Assembly: GCF_004959855.1 (NCBI RefSeq)
Contig: NZ_SPNT01000004.1
Coordinates: 124,001-188,000, forward strand
DNA from: Nitratireductor sp. XY-223
GTDB lineage: Bacteria; Pseudomonadota; Alphaproteobacteria; Rhizobiales; Rhizobiaceae
Direction of reading: 5' to 3'
DNA length: 64,000 nt
Every line of letters begins with the position of its first letter. Within the stretch, counting starts at the first letter, position 1. The notes under the pieces were generated by a model, which was not told the origin of the DNA, ran no database searches, and worked only from the letters and a program-made list of their open reading frames with translations. The position numbers and the translations under genes are program-made. Positions 1-7,904 of the stretch are shown one piece after another.

Positions 1-1
1 C

Positions 2-259
2 GTTGACAGGGCAGCGTTCGACCAGACGATACTGGAATGGGCGCACGACGTTGATCCGCAATGGTTTGAGGGTGACCTCTCCTGGTATTCTGGTGCGATC
101 GGCCGGGAACTGACCAGGCCCAAAAAGATACTGATCGTTCAGCTATTCAACCATCAGACACATCATCGAGGGCAAGTTCACGCGATGCTGACGGCAGCGG
201 GTGCAAGGCCGGACGACACGGATGTTCCCTTTATGCCGGAACGATTTCTCAACCTGTGA
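2..259 (+). CDS. DinB family protein, C-terminal part (5' cut by window edge)
   Basis: An open frame enters from the left edge and ends with TGA at 257-259, giving the last 85 residues. The segment NHQTHHRGQVHAMLTAAG is the hallmark third metal-binding motif of DinB/YfiT-like four-helix proteins (His-x3-His with HRGQ), and the spacing to the C-terminus suits a protein of about 160-170 residues, so roughly half is missing. DinB proteins bind a divalent metal; many are thiol-dependent transferases or of unknown role, and I cannot assign a substrate. The start and upstream context lie outside the window. Confidence 0.8.
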   Translation, partial: VDRAAFDQTILEWAHDVDPQWFEGDLSWYSGAIGRELTRPKKILIVQLFNHQTHHRGQVHAMLTAAGARPDDTDVPFMPERFLNL

Positions 260-510
260 GACCGAAAACAGACGGCATGCATGTGACGGCTTTGTGCTCG
301 CAACCGACATTCGGAAGCCGATTCAGAAGCAAATCGAATGCTCTCGAGCCGCTGAACCGATTCTGTAAAATTGAAGTTCCAGATCAAAAATGCGACCTTC
401 CTACCAGTAAATTGGTATTCGCATGTGCCGTTGCGCCGGATTGCCAGAACACGTGGAACTCCGCTCCTGTGGGTCTTGGTGATAGCAAATGTGAGAGGGA
501 TTGAACTGGA

Positions 511-1077
511 GTGAACATAGAGAAACTCGGCAACTCACGCATAATAAATATTCTCTCCAAAATTCCGATCATGGCCTGGGACAGCCGCCTGAGGCGCTGG
601 CTTTTTAACCCGAATAAAACACTGCAAGGCGCAAACCTCAGAGCGGGTCAGACCGTTCTCGAAGTCGGATGCGGCTCCGGGTTCTTCACGATACCAGCTG
701 CTCAGATGATAGGAGAATCCGGACGCCTGATTGCCATGGACCCAGTCTCGAGTTTTGTCGACGCGGTGAAGGAGAAATCGCAGACCGCGGGCCTGAAGAA
801 CGTAGAGGTTGTAAGGCGAGATGCCTTGAATTCAGGATTGGAGGCGGCGAGTGTCGATGTGGTTCTGCTGTTTGGCGTTGTTCCCTTTCCTACATTGCCA
901 CTTGGTAAGCTATTGCCTGAAATGCACAAAATTCTGAAGAGGAACGGAACGTTGGCGGTTTGGTTGTTCCCAACCACGGCCGGTGTGCCGACCACCATTG
1001 TGAAATCCGGTTTATTCCAGGAACTGGGCAAGAAAAACGGGGTTTACACATACGTGCGGTCCAACGGCCGTGAATGA
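511..1077 (+). CDS. class I SAM-dependent methyltransferase
   Basis: 188 residues from a GTG start. Residues about 50-60 read VLEVGCGSGFF, the glycine-rich SAM-binding motif I, followed by IAMDPVSSF (motif II acidic position) and RRDALNSGLEAASVDVV (motif III region), so this is a Rossmann-fold methyltransferase of the UbiE/Methyltransf_11 type. The substrate is unknown. It is short for the family (usually 200-270 residues) and ends soon after the motif around residue 145, so the C-terminal substrate region is reduced. Base composition is visibly more AT-rich than in the genes to the right. It stands alone, convergent with the CDGSH gene. The 251 bp before it show no gene. Confidence 0.85.
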   Translation: MNIEKLGNSRIINILSKIPIMAWDSRLRRWLFNPNKTLQGANLRAGQTVLEVGCGSGFFTIPAAQMIGESGRLIAMDPVSSFVDAVKEKSQTAGLKNVEVVRRDALNSGLEAASVDVVLLFGVVPFPTLPLGKLLPEMHKILKRNGTLAVWLFPTTAGVPTTIVKSGLFQELGKKNGVYTYVRSNGRE

Positions 1078-1172
1078 CCGCCGTTGACACCATGCCGACC
1101 GGCCCTATTCCATCGGGAACGGTAGACAAACTCCCCGAAACTGACATTTTGCCGGTAATCTGACCGCCGCCT

Positions 1173-1805
1173 TCAGCTTCCGTCGCTCCAGCCCTCGTCG
1201 GAGTGGGTGCCGTCGCAGAAGGGCTTGTTGCCCGATTTTCCGCAGCGGCACAGCACATATTTCTTCTCCGACTGGCCCTCGGCCCAGTAGCCGGCCTCGA
1301 CCGGGATATTGCACACCCGGTAGGGGCCGTTCTTTTCGACCGTAATGCTGACCGCACCGTCGGCCAGCATCTCGCCGTCGCCGCCGGTTTCGCTGTAACG
1401 CAGCGCGCCTGAGGGACAGGCCTGCATGACCTCGCGAATCTCGTCGATGCTCCCATTGTCGGGCTGTATCCAGGGCTTTTGCTTCGTATTGAATATGGCG
1501 GCCGCCCGGCGTCCGCACTCGCCGGCGTGGGAGCACAGGAGCGGGCTGTAATAGATGGTCACCTCGGCACCCTGGTAGGCCCGGACCTTGTCCTTGTCGG
1601 CGACATCGGACGCGCCGCTGTCGAAGCCGTTTTCCTTGTGCGATCCGTCACAGAAGGGCTTGTTCGACGAGCCGCCGCAACGGCACAGCGCCATCACCGG
1701 CCTTGTCTCGGCTTCCGCACCGTCCGCGAGGCGCAGATCGCCGAGGTTCTTGACCACGAGCGGTCCGTTTTCGCGCTGTTCGATGGTGACCTTGTCGTCG
1801 CTCAC
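1173..1805 (-). CDS. CDGSH iron-sulfur protein with two CDGSH domains and a ferredoxin-like middle
   Basis: 210 residues from GTG at 1805; a GGGAGG ribosome-binding site lies 8 nt upstream, which decides this start over a longer frame reaching to 2054. Two CDGSH motifs are intact: CRCGGSSNKPFCDGSH in the first third and CRCGKSGNKPFCDGTH near the C-terminus, each giving the 3-Cys/1-His ligand set of a 2Fe-2S cluster. Between them is a divergent 4Fe-4S mono-cluster domain (Fer4_19 type) with cysteines in LLCSHAGECG and QACPSGAL. Such proteins are thought to be cytosolic electron carriers or cluster-transfer proteins; the partner is unknown. No co-transcribed neighbour is evident. Confidence 0.9.
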   Translation of the reverse strand: MSDDKVTIEQRENGPLVVKNLGDLRLADGAEAETRPVMALCRCGGSSNKPFCDGSHKENGFDSGASDVADKDKVRAYQGAEVTIYYSPLLCSHAGECGRRAAAIFNTKQKPWIQPDNGSIDEIREVMQACPSGALRYSETGGDGEMLADGAVSITVEKNGPYRVCNIPVEAGYWAEGQSEKKYVLCRCGKSGNKPFCDGTHSDEGWSDGS

Positions 1806-1950
1806 TGCCTTGCCTCCCGTATCAGCTGGGTGTGATGACCGAATTGCGGCGCCGGTCATTCCGCGAAAGCAGAAGACCCGCACCCGACTTGAGCATATAT
1901 CGCCGAGCGACTTCAATGACAGGCTACGAAACGGTTCGTTCGCGAAAACG

Positions 1951-2613
1951 CTACAGTGACGCTCGCAGGTCGGCATGGCTGAAGAAAACATCATGCGCAC
2001 CGGCCTCGCGCAATCTCTGCGCCAGGCCGGCATCGGCGTGCCCGCCGCCGGCAAAGCCCCACACGGTCATGCCGGCGGCAAGGCCGCCCTTCACACCGTT
2101 GACACTGTCCTCGATGACGAGGCAGCCGGACGGCTCGGCGCCGAGCTTTTGCGCGGCCATCAGGAAGAGATCGGGCGCCGGCTTGCCGCGTGCCACCTGT
2201 GCCGCGTGATAGATATGCGGTTCGAAATGGCGCTTGAGGCCGGTGACCTCGAGCTTGATCTCCAGCGTGTCGGGGGCGCTGGACGTTGCAACGGCCTTCG
2301 GCCCGACAAAGCCGGCAATCACAGCCTCGATGCCGTCGACGATCCGCAACTCGGTGCGCAGGCGCGCGATCGAATCCTCGCGCAGGGCCGTTCCGAAATC
2401 CGCCGGCAGCGGTGCGTCCTTCCTGGCCCGGTGGTCGCGGTCGAGTTCGGCCAGGAAATCGTCGGCATTGAGGCCCATGAAGCGGCGCTGATATTCCACC
2501 GGCTCGTATTCGAGACCGATGCGTGTCAGGTGCTCCATCTCGACTTCATGATAGATTACTTCCGAATCCACCAGCACGCCGTCGCAGTCGAATATGATGG
2601 CGGAAAACGCCAT
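1951..2613 (-). CDS. HAD-IA family hydrolase (beta-phosphoglucomutase/phosphatase-like)
   Basis: 220 residues, start at 2613 preceded by an AGGGGA site. Motif I is FDCDGVLVDSE near the N-terminus (nucleophile Asp and acid/base Asp both present), with VATSSAP (motif II), GKPAPD (motif III Lys) and VIEDSVNGVKGG (motif IV). This is the beta-PGM/phosphoglycolate-phosphatase group of HAD-IA enzymes with an alpha-helical cap after motif I; the substrate cannot be read from sequence. It begins 14 nt after bluB ends, on the same strand, so the two are probably co-transcribed. A role in dephosphorylating a cobalamin-related phosphate is possible but only inferred from that position. Confidence 0.9.
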   Translation of the reverse strand: MAFSAIIFDCDGVLVDSEVIYHEVEMEHLTRIGLEYEPVEYQRRFMGLNADDFLAELDRDHRARKDAPLPADFGTALREDSIARLRTELRIVDGIEAVIAGFVGPKAVATSSAPDTLEIKLEVTGLKRHFEPHIYHAAQVARGKPAPDLFLMAAQKLGAEPSGCLVIEDSVNGVKGGLAAGMTVWGFAGGGHADAGLAQRLREAGAHDVFFSHADLRASL

Positions 2614-2627
2614 GTTTAATTCCCCTT

Positions 2628-3251
2628 CTACCGGTCGATCCAGACCGTTGCACAGTTTGCCTGCCAGCCGCGCCTGTGAAGTTCCGGCGCATCGCTGCAT
2701 TCCAGCGGATGGCCGACGCAAAGATAGGCAATGAATGTCCATTCGCGAGGTACCGCCAGCACGTCGTTCATGATTTGCGGATCGAGGATCGAGACCCAGC
2801 CGACACCGACATTGTGCGCGCGGGCCGTCAGCCACAGCGTGTGGATCGCCATCACTGTCGAATAGGCCAGTGTCTCGGGCATCGTCCTGCGGCCGAGGCC
2901 GCATCCTTCCGCCGGATCCGGATCGCAGAAGAACGCGTAATGCACCGGCGCTTCGCGCAAACCGGCCAGCTTCAGGGCCAGGTAATTCTGGCGGACAGCG
3001 TCTTCATAGCCGTGGCTGGCGGCGAGGTTTTCCCTTTCGAATGAATCGCATACGGCGCGGCGTTTATCTTCATCCATCACTCGAACAATGCGCCAGGGGC
3101 GGCTATTGCCGACGGAGGGCGCGAAGTCGACGGAGGCCTCGATCCTGGCGAGCACATCCGCCGCAACCGGCTGCGTGCTGAAGTGGCGCACATCCCGCCG
3201 CCATTTCAGGATATCGCCCAGGCGGGCGCTGTGGTCATGCGAAAGGTCCAT
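2628..3251 (-). CDS. bluB: 5,6-dimethylbenzimidazole synthase BluB
   Basis: 207 residues. BluB cannibalises reduced FMN with O2 to make 5,6-dimethylbenzimidazole, the lower ligand of vitamin B12. Diagnostic segments are WRRDVRHF near the N-terminus, PSVGNSRPWR (FMN phosphate contact), GVGWVSILDP and FIAYLCVGHP, all typical of BluB rather than of general nitroreductases. The ATG at 3251 fits the usual N-terminus (the HDHSARLGDILKWRRDVR region). It is followed 14 nt later by a HAD hydrolase. Unlike many B12 genes it has no recognisable cobalamin riboswitch upstream; the 111-bp gap before it holds only a short perfect hairpin. Confidence 0.93.
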   Translation of the reverse strand: MDLSHDHSARLGDILKWRRDVRHFSTQPVAADVLARIEASVDFAPSVGNSRPWRIVRVMDEDKRRAVCDSFERENLAASHGYEDAVRQNYLALKLAGLREAPVHYAFFCDPDPAEGCGLGRRTMPETLAYSTVMAIHTLWLTARAHNVGVGWVSILDPQIMNDVLAVPREWTFIAYLCVGHPLECSDAPELHRRGWQANCATVWIDR

Positions 3252-3290
3252 GCCTGAAAATCCGTAGTCCGGGTTATGGAATCGCCCCCG

Positions 3291-3312
3291 ACCGTCTTGG
3301 CAGCAAGACGGT
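3291..3312. repeat. perfect 9-bp inverted repeat between the LysR gene and bluB
   Basis: Arms ACCGTCTTG (3291-3299) and CAAGACGGT (3304-3312) with a GCAG loop form a perfect hairpin. It lies 50 bp after the end of the LysR gene and 40 bp before bluB, both on the minus strand. There is no T-run on either side, so it is not a canonical intrinsic terminator; it could be a factor-assisted terminator, an mRNA 3' end or a leader structure of bluB. Confidence 0.5.
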
Positions 3313-3362
3313 GTCCCGCGCAACCGAAATTTTCGCGGCGGCGCGAAACGGAAATCAATGCA

Positions 3363-4277
3363 CTACTGCAGCGCGGCGCGGATCATCTTCTGGCAGCGCG
3401 CGGCCATGAAATCGATGAAGAGCCGCAGCTTCGGATCCTGGAAATCCTTGTGCGGAAAGATCACCGCGAGCTTGGCGGGAACCGGCGGATTGTCCGGCAG
3501 GATTTCCACGAGCTGGCCGGAATTGATGAAACGCTGAACCTCGAAGCGCGGCTTGTTGACAACGCCGTGGCCGGCGAGCGCCCATTCCATCAGCACGTCG
3601 CCGTCGTCGGAATCGAAAACGCCGCTGACCTCCACCTTGCGCACGCCCTCGGGCGTTTGCAGCGACCAGACATATTCGCTGGAGCCGGGGAAACGCAGCA
3701 GAAGGCAATTGTGATCGTCCCTCAATAGATCGTCGATGCCGCCGGGCATGCCCACCTTCTTGATGTAGTCCGGCGAGGCGCACAACACGCGATCGCAATC
3801 CATGATGCCGCGCATGCGCAGCGACGAATCCTCGATGACGCCGAGGCGGAAGGCAAGGTCGATGCTTTCCTTGAGGATGTCGACATTGTGGTCCGACAGG
3901 CGCAGGCGCACCTCGATGTCGGGATACTGCTCGTGAAAATCGGGGATGCCGGATGCAATGAAACGGCGGCCGAAGCCAAGCGGCGCGGTGACCCGGATAA
4001 CGCCCTTGGGCTGGCCCGAAACCGAGGCGATCGACGCCTCGGCATCCTCGACCGCCTGGATGATGCGCCCGGCGCCGCGATAGAAGATCTTGCCGTGCTC
4101 GGTCGGCGTCAACTGCCTTGTCGTGCGGTTGAAAAGCCGCACGCCGAGATATTTTTCCAGCTCCTTGACGCGGTTGCTCGCCACGGCCGGGGATATGCGC
4201 AGATCGCGGCCGGCGGCCGACAGGTTGCCGAGTTCGACGACCCGCAAAAACACCTTGATATTTTCAAAATACGACAT
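3363..4277 (-). CDS. LysR-family transcriptional regulator, divergent from puuD
   Basis: 304 residues, the standard LysR length. The N-terminal winged helix-turn-helix is clear (NLSAAGRDLRISPAVASNRV, then LGVRLFNRTTRQLTPTEHG), followed by a type-2 periplasmic-binding-protein effector domain from about residue 90 (GVIRVTAPLGFGRR onward). It is divergent from puuD with a 108-bp shared intergenic region, the arrangement in which LysR proteins usually regulate the neighbouring gene. I infer control of urate catabolism; the effector could be urate or a downstream ureide. A LysR-like inverted repeat also sits upstream of puuE (10512-10525). Confidence 0.9.
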   Translation of the reverse strand: MSYFENIKVFLRVVELGNLSAAGRDLRISPAVASNRVKELEKYLGVRLFNRTTRQLTPTEHGKIFYRGAGRIIQAVEDAEASIASVSGQPKGVIRVTAPLGFGRRFIASGIPDFHEQYPDIEVRLRLSDHNVDILKESIDLAFRLGVIEDSSLRMRGIMDCDRVLCASPDYIKKVGMPGGIDDLLRDDHNCLLLRFPGSSEYVWSLQTPEGVRKVEVSGVFDSDDGDVLMEWALAGHGVVNKPRFEVQRFINSGQLVEILPDNPPVPAKLAVIFPHKDFQDPKLRLFIDFMAARCQKMIRAALQ

Positions 4278-4385
4278 GGGTCGATCCTAAGATTATTTAG
4301 AAAATTTTGAAAGTCATCCGGCGTCTTGCGCCTTTTTTTTAAGGCCCGCCGGCGTCAGAATGCGGCAAACGACAGGGGAATTCTC

Positions 4386-5636
4386 ATGTACGATTTTGCC
4401 ATTGCCTGGGACTGGCTGTCCTTTGCCGCGCGCTGGCTGCACGTGATCACGGCGATCGCGTGGATCGGTTCGTCCTTTTATTTCATCGCCCTGGATCTCG
4501 GACTGCGGCAGCGCAAAGGCCTGCCCGAGGGTGCCTACGGCGAGGAATGGCAGGTGCACGGCGGCGGCTTCTACCACATCCAGAAGTACCTCGTGGCGCC
4601 GGCGGAGATGCCGGAGCACCTGACCTGGTTCAAGTGGGAATCCTACATGACATGGATTTCCGGCTTTGCGCTGATGGCCATCGTCTACTACGCCGGCGCC
4701 GACCTTTACCTCGTCGATCCGGCGGTGCTCGACATTTCGGCTCCCGTAGCGATCCTCATCTCCGTCGCCTCACTGGCTTTCGGCTGGCTCGTCTACGATT
4801 TTGCCTGCAAGATGTTCCTCGGCAAGAGCGACACGGGGCTGATGATCTTCCTTTATGTCGTGCTCGTCGCCATGGCGTGGGGTTATACGCACCTCTTCAC
4901 CGGCAGGGCGGCGTTCCTGCATCTCGGCGCCTTCACCGCGACGGTCATGTCGGCCAACGTCTTCATGGTCATCATTCCCAACCAGAAGATCGTTGTCGAC
5001 GACCTGATCGCCGGCCGGAAGCCCGATCCGAAATACGGCCAGATCGCCAAGCAACGCTCGACGCACAACAACTACCTCACCCTGCCGGTGATCTTCCTGA
5101 TGCTGTCGAACCACTATCCGCTCGCCTTCGCGACGGAGTTCAACTGGGTGATCGCATCGCTGGTCTTCCTGATGGGCGTCACCATCCGCCACTGGTTCAA
5201 CACGCGCCACGCGCGCAAGGGCAATCCAACCTGGACCTGGCTGGCGACCGTGCTGCTTTTTATCGCCATCATGTGGCTCTCGACCGTGCCGAAGGTGCTC
5301 ACCGGCGAAGGCGAGGAAGAAAGTGCCGCGATCATGCCCGCCTTCGAACGCTTCGCGACCAACGTGCATTTCGACGACGCAAGGGAAATCGTCCTGTCGC
5401 GCTGTTCCATGTGCCATGCACAGGAACCGGTCTGGGAGGGTATAATCGTGCCGCCTAAGGGCGTTCTTCTGGAGAACGACGCGGAAATCGCGGCACAGGC
5501 GCGCGACATCTATCTGCAGGCCGGCCGCAGCCACGCCATGCCGCCCGCCAACATAACCCATATCGAACCATCCGAACGCGCCATGCTGGTCGCCTGGTTC
5601 GAGAGTGCGATCGCCGCCAAACCGGAGCAGGAATAA
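4386..5636 (+). CDS. puuD: membrane-bound urate oxidase (urate hydroxylase) PuuD with C-terminal cytochrome c domain
   Basis: 416 residues. PuuD oxidises urate to 5-hydroxyisourate at the membrane and passes electrons to its own haem domain. About eight hydrophobic segments fill residues 10-300 (WLHVITAIAWIGSSFYFIALD, then the GGGFYHIQKYLVAP stretch conserved in the family). The cytochrome c part follows at 318-412 with the haem motif CSMCH (C340, C343, H344) and a likely axial Met in HAMPPAN near 385. The start at 4386 has a GGGGAA site; an upstream in-frame ATG at 4326 lacks one. Its TAA is immediately followed by the GTG of guaD, so the two are co-transcribed. This replaces the soluble HpxO or uricase found elsewhere. 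Confidence 0.93.
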   Translation: MYDFAIAWDWLSFAARWLHVITAIAWIGSSFYFIALDLGLRQRKGLPEGAYGEEWQVHGGGFYHIQKYLVAPAEMPEHLTWFKWESYMTWISGFALMAIVYYAGADLYLVDPAVLDISAPVAILISVASLAFGWLVYDFACKMFLGKSDTGLMIFLYVVLVAMAWGYTHLFTGRAAFLHLGAFTATVMSANVFMVIIPNQKIVVDDLIAGRKPDPKYGQIAKQRSTHNNYLTLPVIFLMLSNHYPLAFATEFNWVIASLVFLMGVTIRHWFNTRHARKGNPTWTWLATVLLFIAIMWLSTVPKVLTGEGEEESAAIMPAFERFATNVHFDDAREIVLSRCSMCHAQEPVWEGIIVPPKGVLLENDAEIAAQARDIYLQAGRSHAMPPANITHIEPSERAMLVAWFESAIAAKPEQE

Positions 5637-6944
5637 GTGACCGCAAGATTGATCAGAGGACGGCTGCTGTCGTTCAAGGACGCACCGAAGGCCATAGACG
5701 ACACCGCTTCCTACACCTACGAGGAAGACGGCGCCCTGCTGATGCAGGACGGCCTTATCGTCGCGGCCGGCGATTATTCAACCGTGAAGGAAAAGGCACC
5801 GGCGGATGCGATCGAAACCGATCACCGGCCGCATCTGATCATGCCGGGTTTTATCGACGCCCATATCCATTTCCCGCAGATGCAGGTGATCGGCTCCTAC
5901 GCCGCCGCCCTGCTGGAATGGCTCAACACATACACGTTCGTCGAGGAACAGCGTTTCGCCGACGCCGCGCACGCGGCCCGCATCGCGACTGCCTATTTCG
6001 ACGAGCTCGTGCGCCACGGCACGACGACGGCCGTCACCTATTGCTCGGTGCACAAGACCTCCGCCGACGCATTCTTTACCGAAAGCCACCGGCGCAACAT
6101 GCGCATGGTCGCCGGCAAGGTGATGATGGACCGCAACGCGCCGCCGGAACTGCTGGACACGCCGCAGACCGGCTACGACGACACCAAGGCGGTGATCAAC
6201 GACTGGCACGGCAAGGGACGCCAGCTCGTCGCCATCACGCCGCGCTTCGCCATCACGTCCACGCCCGAGCAGATGGAGATGGCGGGCACGCTGATGCGCG
6301 AGCACCCGGACTTGCACATGCAGACCCACCTGTCGGAAAACAAGGCGGAAATCGAATTCGCCAAGGAACTCTATCCCTGGGCGAAGGACTACACGGACAT
6401 CTACGAGCGCTACGGAATGCTGGGGCCGGCGAGCCTGTTCGGCCATTCGATCCATTTGAGCGAGCGCGAGGCCGACGTGATGTCGGAAACCGGATCCGTC
6501 GCCGTGTTCTGCCCGACGTCGAACCTCTTCCTCGGCAGCGGCCTGTTCGACCTGAAGACGCTGGACGAGCGGTCCAACCCCGTGCGCATCGCTGTTGCCA
6601 CCGATGTCGGCGGCGGCACCAACTATTCGATGCTGCGTACCATCGACGAGGGCTACAAGGTGCTGCAGCTCCAGGGCCAGCGCATGACGCCGCTGGAGAG
6701 CTTCTACCGCATCACCCTCGGCAACGCCCGGGCGCTGTCGCTTGAAGACAAGATCGGATCGCTGGAGCCCGGACGGGAAGCCGACATCGTCGTGCTCGAC
6801 GCGGCGGCGACACCCGCCATGGCCCTGAAGATGGAAGCCGTCACAAAGCTCACCGAGGAGCTTTTCCTGCTGCAGACGCTCGGCGACGACCGGGCTATCG
6901 TCGAGACCTATGTGGCCGGCGAGCCGGCCAAGAGCACGCTTTAA
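5637..6944 (+). CDS. guaD: guanine deaminase
   Basis: 435 residues from a GTG that directly abuts the puuD stop codon. It hydrolyses guanine to xanthine and ammonia. Amidohydrolase metal ligands are visible: FIDAHIHFPQ (H76, H78), MQTHLSEN, GHSIHLSE and the final Asp in VATDVGGGTNYSML. The stretches LLEWLNTYTFVEEQRF and AVFCPTSNLFLGSGLF are characteristic of guanine deaminases rather than of other amidohydrolases. It feeds xanthine toward urate; the xanthine dehydrogenase needed for that step is not in this window. A bidirectional terminator follows. Confidence 0.93.
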   Translation: MTARLIRGRLLSFKDAPKAIDDTASYTYEEDGALLMQDGLIVAAGDYSTVKEKAPADAIETDHRPHLIMPGFIDAHIHFPQMQVIGSYAAALLEWLNTYTFVEEQRFADAAHAARIATAYFDELVRHGTTTAVTYCSVHKTSADAFFTESHRRNMRMVAGKVMMDRNAPPELLDTPQTGYDDTKAVINDWHGKGRQLVAITPRFAITSTPEQMEMAGTLMREHPDLHMQTHLSENKAEIEFAKELYPWAKDYTDIYERYGMLGPASLFGHSIHLSEREADVMSETGSVAVFCPTSNLFLGSGLFDLKTLDERSNPVRIAVATDVGGGTNYSMLRTIDEGYKVLQLQGQRMTPLESFYRITLGNARALSLEDKIGSLEPGREADIVVLDAAATPAMALKMEAVTKLTEELFLLQTLGDDRAIVETYVAGEPAKSTL

Positions 6945-6967
6945 GCAGCCGATCCCCATTCATAGAA

Positions 6968-7000
6968 AAACCCGCCAAGGTGTTGAACCATGGCGGGTTT
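6968..7000. terminator. bidirectional rho-independent terminator between guaD and uraH
   Basis: AAACCCGCCA (6968-6977) pairs with TGGCGGGTTT (6991-7000) around a 13-nt loop, with A-rich bases (6966-6970) before it and T-rich bases after it. It lies between two convergent genes (guaD ends 6944, uraH ends 7022), so it can stop transcription from both sides. Confidence 0.85.
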
Positions 7001-7021
7001 CCGCATTTGACGTTTTGCCGG

Positions 7022-7384
7022 TTAACTGCCCCGGTAGGTCGAATAGCCGTAAGGCGAGATCAGCAGCGGGACGTGATAATGCGCACCGGCATCGGCGATG
7101 CCGAAACGGATCGGGATAACGTCCAGGAAGGCCGGTTCGGGAAGCGCAACGCCGCTCCGCCTCAGATAGTCGCCGGCATGAAAGACGAGCTCGTACTGCC
7201 CGACCGTCAGCGTGTCGCCCGAGAGCAGCGGCGCGTCGCAACGGCCGTCGTCATTGGTCGCGACAGACTTGATATGCGTACGCGTCTCGCCCTCGATCGC
7301 GTAAAGATCGATGGAAAGGCCCGCCGCCGGATTGCCGGAGGCCGTGTCGAGAACATGCGTGGTGAGGCGTCCAGTTTCAGCCAT
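7022..7384 (-). CDS. uraH: 5-hydroxyisourate hydrolase (transthyretin-like)
   Basis: 120 residues, typical length. It converts 5-hydroxyisourate (the PuuD product) to OHCU. The N-terminal [14 protein letters not shown] carries the catalytic His (H10), and the protein ends in YRGS, the C-terminal tetrapeptide signature that separates HIU hydrolases from transthyretin. [21 protein letters not shown] before it also matches the family. It is the last gene of the minus-strand ureide operon puuE-uraD-alc-allA-uraH, 12 bp after allA. Confidence 0.95.
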   Translation of the reverse strand: MAETGRLTTHVLDTASGNPAAGLSIDLYAIEGETRTHIKSVATNDDGRCDAPLLSGDTLTVGQYELVFHAGDYLRRSGVALPEPAFLDVIPIRFGIADAGAHYHVPLLISPYGYSTYRGS

Positions 7385-7396
7385 CGGTAACTTCCT

Positions 7397-7903
7397 TCAC
7401 GCTTTCGCCCAATCACCGCTTTCGATCACGAAGGCGGCCGGATAGTCAATTTCTTCCAGATTCGTACCCTCACCGTCGCGGTCGACGACGAGGAACGTGC
7501 TCGTCTCATTCAGCGCCATCAGCGGGTGATGCCAGACATTGGCGCGGTAGTTCACGCCCTGGCGGCCGTGCGCCAGGAAGGCCTGCGGCCGTCCGGGCCG
7601 CCCGTCTTCGTCGCCAGCCGCGATCACCAGCCACGGCCGGTTGTCGAGGGGAAAGAAGGCCTGGCTGCCGAGCGGATGGCGTTCCATCATCGTCACTTGA
7701 TAAGGGAAACTGCGCGGCTGGCCGCGGAACAGGCTGACGATCGCCGTGCCGCTCGGGTCGAGTTCGGCGCGGGCAAGCGCATGGAACCGTTCGGTCGTGC
7801 CCTGGTTGATCATGCGCAGCTCGGCGCCATCGGTCTCCAGCACCTCGCCGAACGGCGCGAACGCCTCCCGGCTGAGCGGCTGAACGGTAAGGGCCTCGCC
7901 CAT
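7397..7903 (-). CDS. allA: ureidoglycolate lyase
   Basis: 168 residues. AllA splits ureidoglycolate into glyoxylate and urea, the last step of the pathway here. Family features are the cupin-like segments around LTVQPLSREAFAPFGEVLE at the N-terminus, MMERHPLGSQAFFPL, and GVNYRANVWHHPLMAL. It starts 1 bp after the allantoicase stop, so translation is probably coupled. Because the neighbouring gene is allantoicase rather than allantoate amidohydrolase, nitrogen leaves as two urea molecules; urease is not in the window. Confidence 0.92.
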   Translation of the reverse strand: MGEALTVQPLSREAFAPFGEVLETDGAELRMINQGTTERFHALARAELDPSGTAIVSLFRGQPRSFPYQVTMMERHPLGSQAFFPLDNRPWLVIAAGDEDGRPGRPQAFLAHGRQGVNYRANVWHHPLMALNETSTFLVVDRDGEGTNLEEIDYPAAFVIESGDWAKA

Positions 7904-7904
7904 A

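Noticed and set aside
3252-3362. Cobalamin riboswitch upstream of bluB
   Set aside because: I looked for the B12-box and the conserved helices and could not find them; only a 9-bp hairpin is present.
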